Shown in pieces: positions 28,918 through 37,109 of a stretch of 64,000 bases of DNA. Positions within the stretch are counted from its first letter, which is position 1, and each line of letters starts with the position of its first letter. The stretch lies in contig CAMDBH010000001.1 of assembly GCA_945889325.1 (NCBI GenBank), positions 62,001 to 126,000 of the forward strand, given 5' to 3'. The position numbers were made by a program, and so were the translations under genes. The stretch is from Klebsiella pneumoniae (GTDB taxonomy: Bacteria > Myxococcota_A > UBA9042). The notes beneath the pieces were generated by a model. The model had not been told where the DNA came from and did no database searches. It worked only from the letters and a program-made list of their open reading frames with translations.

Positions 28918-28957
28918 GCTCAGTGGCTGTGAAATATCCATTTCACAGCCTCTGAGC
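28918..28957. repeat. Solo copy of the repeat's right hairpin
   Basis: GCTCAGTGGCTGTGAAAT-ATCC-ATTTCACAGCCTCTGAGC matches the right hairpin of the 200-bp repeat with one mismatch in the stem. It lies between the convergent Cys-rich and LysM genes and includes the last codons (AQRL) and TGA stop of the LysM gene. It probably terminates transcription in both directions. Confidence 0.75.
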
Positions 28958-29593
28958 AGGGAGCGCCTTCGCCACCACCGGTTTGCCATGCACCGGGCCT
29001 TTTGAGGCCGATTTGCCGTGCAACTTCAGCGCGATCTTACTGCCTTGCTTGCCGTGCGCGGAACGAGCCACGACCGCTGCGTGCTTGCCCGATTTTGCCA
29101 GTTCTTTCTTGTGCTGACGCGCTTCGCGCTGCTTGGCCTTGCGCAATGCCCGCGCTTCGGCATCGGCTTTGACTTTGGCGATGCGTTTGGCTTCTTCGGC
29201 CGCAATGCGCAACTGGCGTTTGTGTTCGCGCCGTGCCTCAAACTGCGTGACAAGATCACGGGTCGTAGTGACCTGCAGCGCCATGCCTTTTTTCAAGGTA
29301 CCGTCTTTGAGGTTGTTCACCCGCATCACGTCATCGACGGTTACACCCAATTGCCTACACAAATCGCCCAGATAGCGTTCGTCCTCGATGCTGATGACGT
29401 AAGCTTCCGCCGCTGGCTTAGACGGGACAACTGTCCGCATCGGCGTGCGGCTGGCACTGCCGCCGCTGGCCTGCAACATCGACTGTGAAAGTTTTTCCAA
29501 CTCCTTGGGATTGCTCTGACAAGCCGGCAACAACCACGAACTTATCGCCGCCAGCGCCGCCAGCGCCCCCGATTTCACGATTTGCTTTTGCAT
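28943..29593 (-). CDS. LysM-domain lipoprotein with basic tail
   Basis: Signal peptide with lipobox LLPAC (Cys25). Residues about 65-110 form a LysM domain (YVISIEDERYLGDLCRQLGVTVDDVMRVNNLKDGTLKKGMALQV), which binds peptidoglycan. Residues 115-160 are a charged helix rich in Ala/Arg/Glu/Lys, and the tail is Lys/His/Gly-rich. It is probably a peptidoglycan-associated outer-membrane lipoprotein. Its stop lies within the solo hairpin repeat. Confidence 0.85.
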   Translation of the reverse strand: MQKQIVKSGALAALAAISSWLLPACQSNPKELEKLSQSMLQASGGSASRTPMRTVVPSKPAAEAYVISIEDERYLGDLCRQLGVTVDDVMRVNNLKDGTLKKGMALQVTTTRDLVTQFEARREHKRQLRIAAEEAKRIAKVKADAEARALRKAKQREARQHKKELAKSGKHAAVVARSAHGKQGSKIALKLHGKSASKGPVHGKPVVAKALPAQRL

Positions 29594-29697
29594 CCTGCAC
29601 CTCTCGTTTGGTCGCGCGTGCGATAGAATTACGCGCGTTTTAAGCGTAGAACGACGCGCAACTTGCGCAAGTTTTTTGCTTGGAGTTGGGTCAAAGA

Positions 29698-30279
29698 ATG
29701 CGCTTGCAAGTTTTTTCGACCGGGCTGACGCTGCGCCAAGGAGCGTTGTTTTATTCGATTATTTGGCTGATCGCGCTCGCGCTGTCGTGGCCAACGCAAG
29801 TAGGTGTTGCGCTTGTTTGGCGGCTGCCCCAACGCGACATCCCTATGTCCATGATAATGGGGATAGTTTGCGGATTGGCGCTGGTGCTTGGCACGATGGC
29901 GGCCGAGCACTTTTGGCCGCCCATGCGCACGCTCGCTGTCGAACTGATTGGACTTATTGGGGATACTTCCTGGCCACGCGCCGTTGCGCTTGCGCTGATG
30001 AGCGGCATTGCCGAAGAAGCGCTCTTTCGCGGGCCGATCCAAGCAGTACTGGGCATTTGGCTAACTGCGGGCCTATTTGCGCTTTTGCACGGCGGTGGCA
30101 AGCGGCGCTACATGGCTTGGACCGCTTTTGCACTTGTCGGTGCGTGCGTCTTTGGCGCACTGGCTGACTACTTCCATTCGATTTGGCCGGCGGCTGTCGC
30201 CCACATCGTTGTCAACGCGATCAATTTGCGTAGACTTGCAGCCTACGCGCCCAGCAGCCCGCAAAAGGCCTTCCCCTGA
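29698..30279 (+). CDS. CPBP-family intramembrane metalloprotease
   Basis: A multi-helix membrane protein with the three CPBP (Abi) motifs: EEALFRG (EExxxR), FALLHGG (FxxxH) and AHIVVNAIN (HxxxN). By analogy with Rce1 these bind a metal inside the membrane; the substrate is unknown. ATG 29698 is chosen over TTG 29680. At 193 residues it is slightly short for the family. Confidence 0.8.
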   Translation: MRLQVFSTGLTLRQGALFYSIIWLIALALSWPTQVGVALVWRLPQRDIPMSMIMGIVCGLALVLGTMAAEHFWPPMRTLAVELIGLIGDTSWPRAVALALMSGIAEEALFRGPIQAVLGIWLTAGLFALLHGGGKRRYMAWTAFALVGACVFGALADYFHSIWPAAVAHIVVNAINLRRLAAYAPSSPQKAFP

Positions 30280-30326
30280 CCGATTCTAACCTCCATTTCG
30301 CCGGTTGGTTTACGCTGGATGCGCGG

Positions 30327-30527
30327 ATGCTGCTGACGCTGACGACGTTTAGTTTTGCCCTCGCCGTTTTGATTTTAGCTTTACATTTCAAAGGCAAGCG
30401 CTGGGATGAATACGTAGTGGGCTTTTTTGCGGTGTTTTTGATCACGTGGCTGGTCACCTTGGGTTTGACCAATTCCTTGGGGGTTTTTCCGGCGATTCGC
30501 ATCGAAAGTTGGTTCGGTGTGCCGTGA
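30327..30527 (+). CDS. Small two-helix membrane protein
   Basis: Sixty-six residues with two predicted membrane helices (LTLTTFSFALAVLILALHF and YVVGFFAVFLITWLVTLGL). The reading frame stays open upstream into the protease gene without an ATG, so a non-ATG start is possible. The terminal TGA is the left edge of repeat copy 2. No function recognised. Confidence 0.5.
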   Translation: MLLTLTTFSFALAVLILALHFKGKRWDEYVVGFFAVFLITWLVTLGLTNSLGVFPAIRIESWFGVP

Positions 30528-30753
30528 GAGCGTGTGAAAAATCCTTTTTTCACGCTCTCGATTGGGGTCTGGTATTGGCAATTTCTGCCAATCGACCAAA
30601 AGTGGGCTCGGACTCAAATTTCTGATTCCAGTAATATCATTATATTACGGAGCGTCCATGCAGAAACTGCTAATACCTGACCTCGCTCAGAAGCTGTGAA
30701 ATGAATATTTCACGGCCTCTGAGCGCGTGTGAAAAAACTTTTTCACCGCTCTC
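30526..30753. repeat. Dispersed structured repeat, copy 2, plus extra hairpin
   Basis: The same left hairpin, 25-nt inverted repeats and right hairpin as copy 1 (30526-30723), with a few substitutions (for example CTCAGAAGC for CTCAGAGGC). A further hairpin, GAGCGCGTGTGAAAAA with TTTTTCACCGCTC, follows at 30721-30753, resembling the left hairpin again. The block separates the small membrane gene from the convergent TlpA-like gene and supplies the TGA of the former. Confidence 0.85.
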
Positions 30754-30776
30754 AAATGGTGCGCTTTTTGCTGCGG

Positions 30777-31289
30777 TCAGCGCTGTTGATCGAGCAGTTT
30801 TTGCACGTCGCGCAGCGTCGGATCAAAATTCGCGTCATCGCGCAGACTTCGCATGATCACATGGCCTTGACTGTCGATCAACACATTCATGGCCACGGGT
30901 AACGGCGCATCTGGGGCAAAGTCGTTGGGCAAAAAGCGCCGCAACGCGCTGCCGTCGGCGTCGAGCAAGGTCGGAACGGCGACGCCGAGCTCGCGGGCAA
31001 AAGCAGCCAAGTCGGCCGGATCTTCGCCCACGCCGACAAACCAGACCGCCAATTTTTGCGCCGCAAACTGTTTGCGCAACGGTTCCAAGCGCGGAACCTC
31101 CGCGCGACAATGGCTTCACCAACTGGCCCCAAAGTGGATCAGCAGCGGATGACCGCGCTCCTGCGCGATCGTGTGGCTTTGTCCTTGCAAATCGGTCAAT
31201 TCCAGCGCTGGTGCGACTTGGACCGGACCTCGCTGCGGCGCCGAACACGCAAGCGCGAACAGAAACACCAAGTGAGACCAGCTACGCAA
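30777..31289 (-). CDS. TlpA-like thioredoxin lipoprotein, predicted selenoprotein (UxxC)
   Basis: The track splits this gene into ORFs 31116-31337 and 30777-31088 because of an in-frame TGA at 31116-31118. Translating across it gives HFGASW-U-SHCRAEVPRLEPL, where TGA falls exactly on the first Cys of the WCxxC site of TlpA/ResA-type reductases. Both halves are homologous in frame to one domain (DLQGQSHTIA before; VAMNVLIDSQGHVI, with the cis-Pro region, after). TTG 31289 with GGAGGTGG gives 170 residues, a lipobox LALAC and Sec58. It overlaps the upstream VWA gene by 8 nt, implying coupled expression. A pseudogene or a sequencing error are the alternatives. Confidence 0.8.
31089..31105 (-). 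promoter_or_regulatory. Predicted bacterial SECIS hairpin
   Basis: On the minus strand, after UGA and a 10-nt spacer, comes GCGCGGA-GGU-UCCGCGC: a perfect 7-bp stem with a GGU loop. The UGA-to-loop distance is 17 nt, within the range known for bacterial SECIS elements, and G at the first loop position is the SelB-recognised base. An overlapping alternative hairpin, GGTTCC/GGAACC, is also possible. Confidence 0.75.
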
Positions 31290-33597
31290 GACCCCACCTC
31301 CGGCGCAACGCCCATTCAAGACCGAGCAACAACACAAGCCAAATCAACACTTCGGGACGACTCCACAAATCGAGATGGGTTTTTTCGGCCAACTCGGGCG
31401 GATCGCTTTGCGGCAGCGGCACGCCGCCTTTGGGCACCGCCAGATTAAAAACCTGGCCACCGCTCGCCTTGGCCAATTGCTGCAGCAAACGATCGCTTGG
31501 CTGCAACTGGCTCATTTCCAAAAGGGCAGGCAAGCGAACCACCGGCGCCGTCGCGCGCAGCACGCGACCGTCCAGCGCGCCCTCGACAGTGAGCAAGTAG
31601 GCACCCGGCGCACCCGGCGGCAGCGTCAGCACGGCCTGACCATCAACATCTGTTGTGTCAGCCATGGGTTGCAACGTGCGCGCTTCCGCGGCGACCTGCA
31701 CTAGCGGCGCGAGATCAAAACGCAGAGTCAAGTTAGCCAGCGGTTTGCCGCCGGGACTGCGGCCGGTGATTTTTATTTTCAAAGGTTCGCTCGCCGCCTG
31801 CGGCTCACTGGGCGCCTGCAGACGCAGCAAATCCAAATCGGGATCGCGCAGCAGCCAAGCGCTCAGCTGATCGAGTAGCTGATGGTAATCACTTCGGCTT
31901 TTGTCGCGGATGTTGTCCGCCGCCCCCGGTGGAAACGCCCACTGCCACAAGGAATCTGTCGCCAGCACGGCGCTGCGGCCCTCGCCGACTTCGCCGACCG
32001 CCAAGATCGGGTGATCGCGGTCATCGGTGAGCAAGACGCTGCCCTGCTCGCCCGCCTGCAACCCTGTATTGCGCCCGGTAAACGTGTGTTTGGCCCACTG
32101 TGCGGCGTTGATTTCAACCTCTGAACCCAACAAGGTGACGGGGTGCAGTAAGCCGGCGGGCGTGAGTTTTGCGGTCAACGGGCCATCGACAAAGCCGACA
32201 TCATCGGCCACCAACGGCTGCAGGCGAACAGGCAACCAATCAGCAATACCGGTGCCAAAATAGCCACCTGCGCTCAACGTCTGCTTGCCACCGAGCACCA
32301 AAAATGCACCGCCCCCCAACACATAAGCGCGCAATTGCGGCAGGTACTGCTCCACGGCAAAGGGACCAAACGGAAAGTCTTGAAAAATCACCAGATCAAA
32401 GCTCGAAAGCGATTGCTCAAAGATTTCTCGGGTCGGAAATGGAATCAGCGTGGTGTCTTCGGCGGCGGCAAACACGCCAGAGCCTTGGCCGATCATGACG
32501 TAAAAGCTAACCAAATCGACCGCTTCGTTGCCGCGCAAATGCATGCGCAAAAAGCGCGTGTCCCAGGACGGATGGCCCGCCAGATGCAAAACACGTGTGC
32601 GATCGCGGACAACGCGCAGGCCAGCCCAAGCCTCGTTGTTGGTTGTGGTCGCTTCATCGGGCAGAGGCAGGACCGCCGCTTGCAGCAAGTGCGCTCCGAC
32701 ATGCTGGGGGGAGAATTCCATTTGAATTGTACGCAGTTGTGGGCCATCGAGTGCCAACTTCTGCACAGCGACCTGATGGCCGTTGTCGCTGAGTTTCAGC
32801 GTAAATTCACCAGAATGCTTGGCATATCCGCTGATTTCTACATCGACGGCGACTGGCATGGCCGTGCGGGTAAATCCGAACGAACTGCAACGCACTGTGG
32901 CGACGGCCACATCGGCAATGGGCGCATCGTCTGCCACAAAGAAGCTGTGAATTGGCATATGTAGCGCCTGAACCAACTGAGCGCTGTCCGTGTCCAGCGC
33001 CGCACCAGCTGTGCCATTGCGCGCGCGCAGAGCGGCATTGTCTAAACCATCGGATATCAACACCACGCCCGATAGACGCTGCTGGCGTTGGGCCTCGGCG
33101 AGCGCGGATAAACCCGCAAGCAAATCAGTAGCCTGGCCAATGGGCTTGAGCGCGGTGAGTTTGTTGAGCTCCGGCAGCGCCTGCAAATGATCATCGAGCG
33201 AAAAAAGCAGCGCAGGTTGCGTTCGGGAAAGCGAGGCGGCCAGCGACACGGCGCGCTCCCACCGCGACGGGCCTTTGGTGGTGCTTTTTTGTGCCATCGA
33301 CAGCGATTGATCGACGACAATGGCGATTCGCCGCCCGCCGGGACGCACGCTTTCGCTCACCCAGGTCGGCTGATGCCAAACGGCCAAAACGCTTATCACC
33401 GTGAGCAGCCGCAAACCGATAAGCGCCGTGCGCTTGCGTTTGGATTTGAGCGCGCGCAGGTTGATCGCAGCCAGCACAAGCACGAGCAAACCGAGCGTTA
33501 ACGCAAGGATCCGCGGCCATAGCGACCAGCCGAGCGTCCACTCAAGGTGATCGCTCTCCAGCACTTGCGCGAGCACCAACGGCAGGTCAGGGCGCAT
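31282..33597 (-). CDS. Membrane VWA protein with GATase-like domain
   Basis: Two N-terminal membrane helices (about 28-48 and 60-75) precede a VWA domain with the MIDAS DQSLS (IAIVVDQSLSMAQ) and SGVVLISDGLDN. The middle holds a class I glutaminase-like fold (LRAYVLGGGAFLVLGGKQTLSAGGYFG) of the kind found in large Batl-type proteins, and the C-terminus has an Ig-like domain (PLKIKITGRSPGGKPL). It is likely a surface or periplasmic scaffold. The start overlaps the DUF4159 gene by 11 nt and the end overlaps the selenoprotein start. Confidence 0.8.
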   Translation of the reverse strand: MRPDLPLVLAQVLESDHLEWTLGWSLWPRILALTLGLLVLVLAAINLRALKSKRKRTALIGLRLLTVISVLAVWHQPTWVSESVRPGGRRIAIVVDQSLSMAQKSTTKGPSRWERAVSLAASLSRTQPALLFSLDDHLQALPELNKLTALKPIGQATDLLAGLSALAEAQRQQRLSGVVLISDGLDNAALRARNGTAGAALDTDSAQLVQALHMPIHSFFVADDAPIADVAVATVRCSSFGFTRTAMPVAVDVEISGYAKHSGEFTLKLSDNGHQVAVQKLALDGPQLRTIQMEFSPQHVGAHLLQAAVLPLPDEATTTNNEAWAGLRVVRDRTRVLHLAGHPSWDTRFLRMHLRGNEAVDLVSFYVMIGQGSGVFAAAEDTTLIPFPTREIFEQSLSSFDLVIFQDFPFGPFAVEQYLPQLRAYVLGGGAFLVLGGKQTLSAGGYFGTGIADWLPVRLQPLVADDVGFVDGPLTAKLTPAGLLHPVTLLGSEVEINAAQWAKHTFTGRNTGLQAGEQGSVLLTDDRDHPILAVGEVGEGRSAVLATDSLWQWAFPPGAADNIRDKSRSDYHQLLDQLSAWLLRDPDLDLLRLQAPSEPQAASEPLKIKITGRSPGGKPLANLTLRFDLAPLVQVAAEARTLQPMADTTDVDGQAVLTLPPGAPGAYLLTVEGALDGRVLRATAPVVRLPALLEMSQLQPSDRLLQQLAKASGGQVFNLAVPKGGVPLPQSDPPELAEKTHLDLWSRPEVLIWLVLLLGLEWALRRRWGLA

Positions 33598-34360
33598 CGT
33601 GGTCCGCAGCGGGCGGTGGCGTCCGCGCGCCGCGCCGATAGCGCAGCAGGTGCATCACGTGCGAGTGATCGTCTTTGTAATCAAGGCACAACGCGTACAT
33701 CACAAAATTGACGGCCAAGCGAAAGGCCTGCTCGCGTTGGACCTCGCCGCCGGGCACTACCGCAAGCGCATACCCGCCAACGGGCAAGCGCGCCAACGCG
33801 CCCGCGAAGTCGTTGCGCGTGTACAATACAGCGTAATGGTTTCCGAGTCTTATCCCTTCCAGATCGTTTGAACTGGCGCGGCGGCCGACGGGATGGTCGA
33901 TGCGATAAAACGCCCGAAAAAGTACGTGCGACGGCGGCACCCGCTGCAGGGGTTGCGGAAAAATGCGCGCCAATTCGCGGCGAATGCTCTCATCAAACGG
34001 CTGCGACGCTTCTGTGCGACCGGAATTGTCGATCAAAAGGGTGCCACCGGTGAGCAAGTGCTGCCGCAACTGCGCGATCGCCTGATCGCTCCATTTTGGC
34101 AGCGCGCGATCGCCAGCCAGATACAACAGCGGATAGTAAAAGAGTTGGGCATCTTCAGGTTTTACGCCAACAGGGCTCGCCGCGACATCGATACTTGTGC
34201 GCGAACGCAATTCTTGGGCCCAACTGACTAGCGAAGTCGACGGATCGTTGGCCTGGGGCAGCTTGAGCCACGCCAAATGCACTGCGCTTGTCGTCGGTTC
34301 CAGCGCGCTCAAAGGCGACGGCGAGAAGAACAGCAGCAACGCGACCCATACGAAACGCAT
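33587..34360 (-). CDS. DUF4159-like exported protein
   Basis: A signal peptide (MRFVWVALLLFFSPSPLSA) is followed by a domain with YYPLLYLAGDRALPKWSDQAIAQLRQHLLTGGTLLIDNSGR, resembling DUF4159, a domain often encoded next to MoxR/VWA clusters. The tail YALCLDYKDDHSHVMHLLRYRRG is typical of the family. ATG 34360 is preferred to 34429 because it starts the signal peptide. It forms an operon with the downstream VWA gene. Confidence 0.75.
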   Translation of the reverse strand: MRFVWVALLLFFSPSPLSALEPTTSAVHLAWLKLPQANDPSTSLVSWAQELRSRTSIDVAASPVGVKPEDAQLFYYPLLYLAGDRALPKWSDQAIAQLRQHLLTGGTLLIDNSGRTEASQPFDESIRRELARIFPQPLQRVPPSHVLFRAFYRIDHPVGRRASSNDLEGIRLGNHYAVLYTRNDFAGALARLPVGGYALAVVPGGEVQREQAFRLAVNFVMYALCLDYKDDHSHVMHLLRYRRGARTPPPAADHDAP

Positions 34361-34391
34361 GTGGGCAATGTACACCAAAACAGGCCTTGGA

Positions 34392-34889
34392 TCACTTTGT
34401 CGGTGAGACGTCTTGCGGCACCACTTCAACGCTGCCTTCGGCCTGCGCGGTGCGGCCGCTGCCGTCGGTCACGGACACGACAATCGGGTGGATCGGACCG
34501 GGGAGGCGACTTCCAAGCGCTCCCGTTGTCCCGAGTTCGAACGCATCGGGCGACCAAAGCAGGGTTGCCCGCTCGGCTTCGGCTTCAAGGCGCAAGTCAG
34601 TCGGCCCTTGCGCGATGCGCCATTGCACCGGCGGATGGGCGCCTTGGGCGGTAAGCCGCCACCGCCAGGTTTGACCGACATGAACCTCGTGCAAGCCTAT
34701 GGGCGGCAAGAAAATGCCCGCGTCGCTGGTGCAATTGGACAGGCCGCAAAGCAACAACGGCAGCAGTGTGGTGAAATTTGTCCGGCGGTGGCAGACTATA
34801 GAGCCGTGGCGCCTTGCAGTTAGAGCGATCGGGCTCCGACTCGGGCGAAAAAACGTGAAAATAATCAGGAGTTGTATGTTGGCTCGCAT
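34392..34889 (-). CDS. Small Ig-like exported protein, start unclear
   Basis: The convincing part is the C-terminal 110 residues (DAGIFLPPIGLHEVHVGQTWRWRLTAQG... to VVSVTDGSGRTAQAEGSVEVVPQD), an Ig/cadherin-like beta domain after a hydrophobic LLPLLLCGLSNC that looks like a lipobox. No good start codon lies near the signal peptide. ATG 34889 gives an odd N-terminus and overlaps the divergent gene at 34876; a TATAGT lies just before the signal-like stretch. Its end is 31 nt before the DUF4159 start. Confidence 0.45.
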   Translation of the reverse strand: MRANIQLLIIFTFFRPSRSPIALTARRHGSIVCHRRTNFTTLLPLLLCGLSNCTSDAGIFLPPIGLHEVHVGQTWRWRLTAQGAHPPVQWRIAQGPTDLRLEAEAERATLLWSPDAFELGTTGALGSRLPGPIHPIVVSVTDGSGRTAQAEGSVEVVPQDVSPTK

Positions 34890-36153
34890 TTATACGGTTT
34901 CTCAGCGCCGCGGCACGATGCTTAGTTGCGCCGCGATCGTCGCAAGTAGCCTAGCGATCGCAACCGGTTGTGGCAAGAAGGATCAGCCGGCGCCTGCCGC
35001 CCCCCCCCCTGTTGCCGGCAAGGTCGATAGCGCCAAGATTGTCGAGGCGCCCAAGGTCAACGCGCCGCCGCCACCGCCAGAAATTGGCATGGTGCTGGAC
35101 ACGTATGTCGCGGCAAGAACGCTGGAAATGTGCGCGCGCAAATACGAAGAACCGCCGGCAGTCGCCGAGAAATTGGCCATCGACCTGATTGCGGGTCGCA
35201 AGTTTGAGCCCAATTTGCAGCGCGCGTTTGAGCGGTTGCAAAAGCTGGATGCCGCCAACGCCGCAGCCAGCGTCAAAGCGGCCAAAGACGCCAAAAATGC
35301 CAAAATAATTGCTGCTGTAGCGGCCCCTGCAGCACCGACGACGACGACGCCGGAGTTGCCGCGCGAAGACGGGCAGATTCGCGCGATCTTTCGCAGAGCC
35401 CATGACGTTGTTGCGGCTTATGCGCCGGCTCAGGCCAAGATCGACACGGCAGTGAAGACCTGTTTGTATTCAGCCGACTACGGTGTGATCGATCAGGCCC
35501 AAGTCGACAAATACGCCAAGGTTTTTGCAGACGTCGTTTGCCTGCAACACCAAATGACCGATGCGGAAGGCAAATTTGACGGTTTGGCCCATGCCCAAGC
35601 AGCCGCCAAAGTTTTTTCCGACAACCAGTACAACGCGGCTGATTTTGCCAAACTAGGCGTGGTTTTTGGGCGCATTCCGTTGATCCAAGAGCAGATCCAC
35701 AAGGTCAAGGAAGCAAAATGCCCAGATCCGCGTGCGGCGCTTGCACTTGCGGCGACGACGGGCGAATTTAGCGGGCAACTCAAAGGCGATCGCTTTGGGG
35801 CGCTGAATTTTCGCGCCACGGCCAGTGCGCTCGAAGGGGCGGTGCAATGGCAGGGCGTGCCGCCTGCACCCGCCGACGGAACACCGCATGATATTGCGGC
35901 ATTGCCGATCAAGGGCGCGCTTTCAGGTGACAGTATTGAAATGTTCGGGCAGATCGACAGCGATTTCGTGCGCATAAGCGGCAAGCTCGCCAAGGACGGC
36001 AAGCTGAGTGGAACCTGGAAGGCTGGGCGCAACTTCAAGAATTTAAAAGGTACTTTTACCGGACAGCGCTTGGAGCCAGCACCAGCCAAGACGCCAGGTG
36101 AAAAAGCACCGAGCACTGATGCGCCGGCTGAGAAACCGGTTCCAAGCAAATAG
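34876..36153 (+). CDS. Alanine/proline-rich lipoprotein of unknown function
   Basis: The start is ATG 34876 with AGGAG 4 nt upstream, followed by a signal sequence and probable lipobox IATGC. A Pro/Ala linker leads into a helical middle domain (YVAARTLEMCARKYEEPPAVAEKLAID) and a C-terminal beta-rich segment (LSGDSIEMFGQIDSDFVRISGKLAKDGKLSGTWKAGR). The end is again Pro/Ala/Lys-rich. I recognise no enzyme family. It is transcribed divergently from the DUF4159/VWA operon. Confidence 0.7.
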   Translation: MLARIYTVSQRRGTMLSCAAIVASSLAIATGCGKKDQPAPAAPPPVAGKVDSAKIVEAPKVNAPPPPPEIGMVLDTYVAARTLEMCARKYEEPPAVAEKLAIDLIAGRKFEPNLQRAFERLQKLDAANAAASVKAAKDAKNAKIIAAVAAPAAPTTTTPELPREDGQIRAIFRRAHDVVAAYAPAQAKIDTAVKTCLYSADYGVIDQAQVDKYAKVFADVVCLQHQMTDAEGKFDGLAHAQAAAKVFSDNQYNAADFAKLGVVFGRIPLIQEQIHKVKEAKCPDPRAALALAATTGEFSGQLKGDRFGALNFRATASALEGAVQWQGVPPAPADGTPHDIAALPIKGALSGDSIEMFGQIDSDFVRISGKLAKDGKLSGTWKAGRNFKNLKGTFTGQRLEPAPAKTPGEKAPSTDAPAEKPVPSK

Positions 36154-36208
36154 AACGAGTTGAGCGAATGGCTGGCGCGGTAAAAACGCGGTCGGCAAGG
36201 AATGTTTT

Positions 36209-37075
36209 ATGCCAATAACACCCAATGAGACTGGGCACTTTGCTGCGAACGACGGCGTGCAATTGCACTTTCGTGTCTACAACGCCGACAACGCCAAGGC
36301 AGGCGTGCTGGTGCAACACGGTTTCGCCGAACACGGCGGTCGTTACGACAACCTGATCGAGCCCTTGCTCCACGCAGGCTATTCGGTGATGACTTTTGAC
36401 AGCCGCGGCCATGGGCTGTCGGGGGGCACCCGCGTGTTTATTCGCGATTTTCGCGAGTATACCGATGATTTGGCCCAAGCGGTGAAAACCGCCCAGAGCA
36501 AGCTGCCGGCCAAGCTGTTCTTGTTTGGCCACTCTATGGGCGGTTTGGTGTCGTTGGTGTTTTTGCGCGGCGGCGAGTCGGGCCGCGTAGCCGGGGCCCA
36601 GGGTTTGGCGGGTGTTGTCCTGTCTAATCCTGCGCTTGCAAACAAGGTGGCGGTGCCGGCGTGGAAGGAAATGTTGGCCCGCGGGGCGTCGCGTCTTGCG
36701 CCGGGCCTGAAGGTTCCGACCGGCATTCCGCCGGAACACGTCAGCCGCGACGCGGCTGAAGTGAAGAAATACGACAAGGATCCGCTGAACAGCAAGGTGG
36801 CAACCGCGCGTTGGTACACCGAATTTGTGCGTTTGCAAACGGAAATGCAGGCACAGCCGCAGTCGGTTGCCGGCATCCCGATGCTGGCGTTGATCGGCGA
36901 TGGCGATCTGATCATCGATCCGGCGGTGGGCCTGAAATTCTTCGCCGGCGTGGGCGGCGATCAGTTGACGATCAAGACCTATCCCGGTTTTTACCATGAA
37001 CTTATCAACGAACCGCCCGCCGACGCCCGCGGCGTGATCAAAGACGTGATCGCCTGGTTAAACGACCGCGTCTGA
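36209..37075 (+). CDS. Monoacylglycerol lipase-type alpha/beta hydrolase
   Basis: A 288-residue alpha/beta hydrolase of the serine-aminopeptidase S33/MGL type: oxyanion HGFAEHGGRY, nucleophile GHSMGG (Ser about 111), acid in GDGDLIID and His in FYHELINEP. It should hydrolyse monoacylglycerols or lysophospholipids. No signal peptide is seen, so it is probably cytosolic. ATG 36209 follows AAGGAATG. Confidence 0.85.
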   Translation: MPITPNETGHFAANDGVQLHFRVYNADNAKAGVLVQHGFAEHGGRYDNLIEPLLHAGYSVMTFDSRGHGLSGGTRVFIRDFREYTDDLAQAVKTAQSKLPAKLFLFGHSMGGLVSLVFLRGGESGRVAGAQGLAGVVLSNPALANKVAVPAWKEMLARGASRLAPGLKVPTGIPPEHVSRDAAEVKKYDKDPLNSKVATARWYTEFVRLQTEMQAQPQSVAGIPMLALIGDGDLIIDPAVGLKFFAGVGGDQLTIKTYPGFYHELINEPPADARGVIKDVIAWLNDRV

Positions 37076-37109
37076 CCCGCATACTTCGGTCCAAGATCAG
37101 CGCGGAGGC

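Noticed and set aside
31116-31337. TlpA-like locus read as two separate ORFs or a pseudogene
   Set aside because: Frame and homology continue across the single TGA, which sits exactly at the redox Cys with a SECIS-like hairpin after it; random nonsense would rarely land there.
36056-36997. 313-residue minus-strand ORF opposite the lipase
   Set aside because: Shadow of the alpha/beta hydrolase, which has a full catalytic triad.
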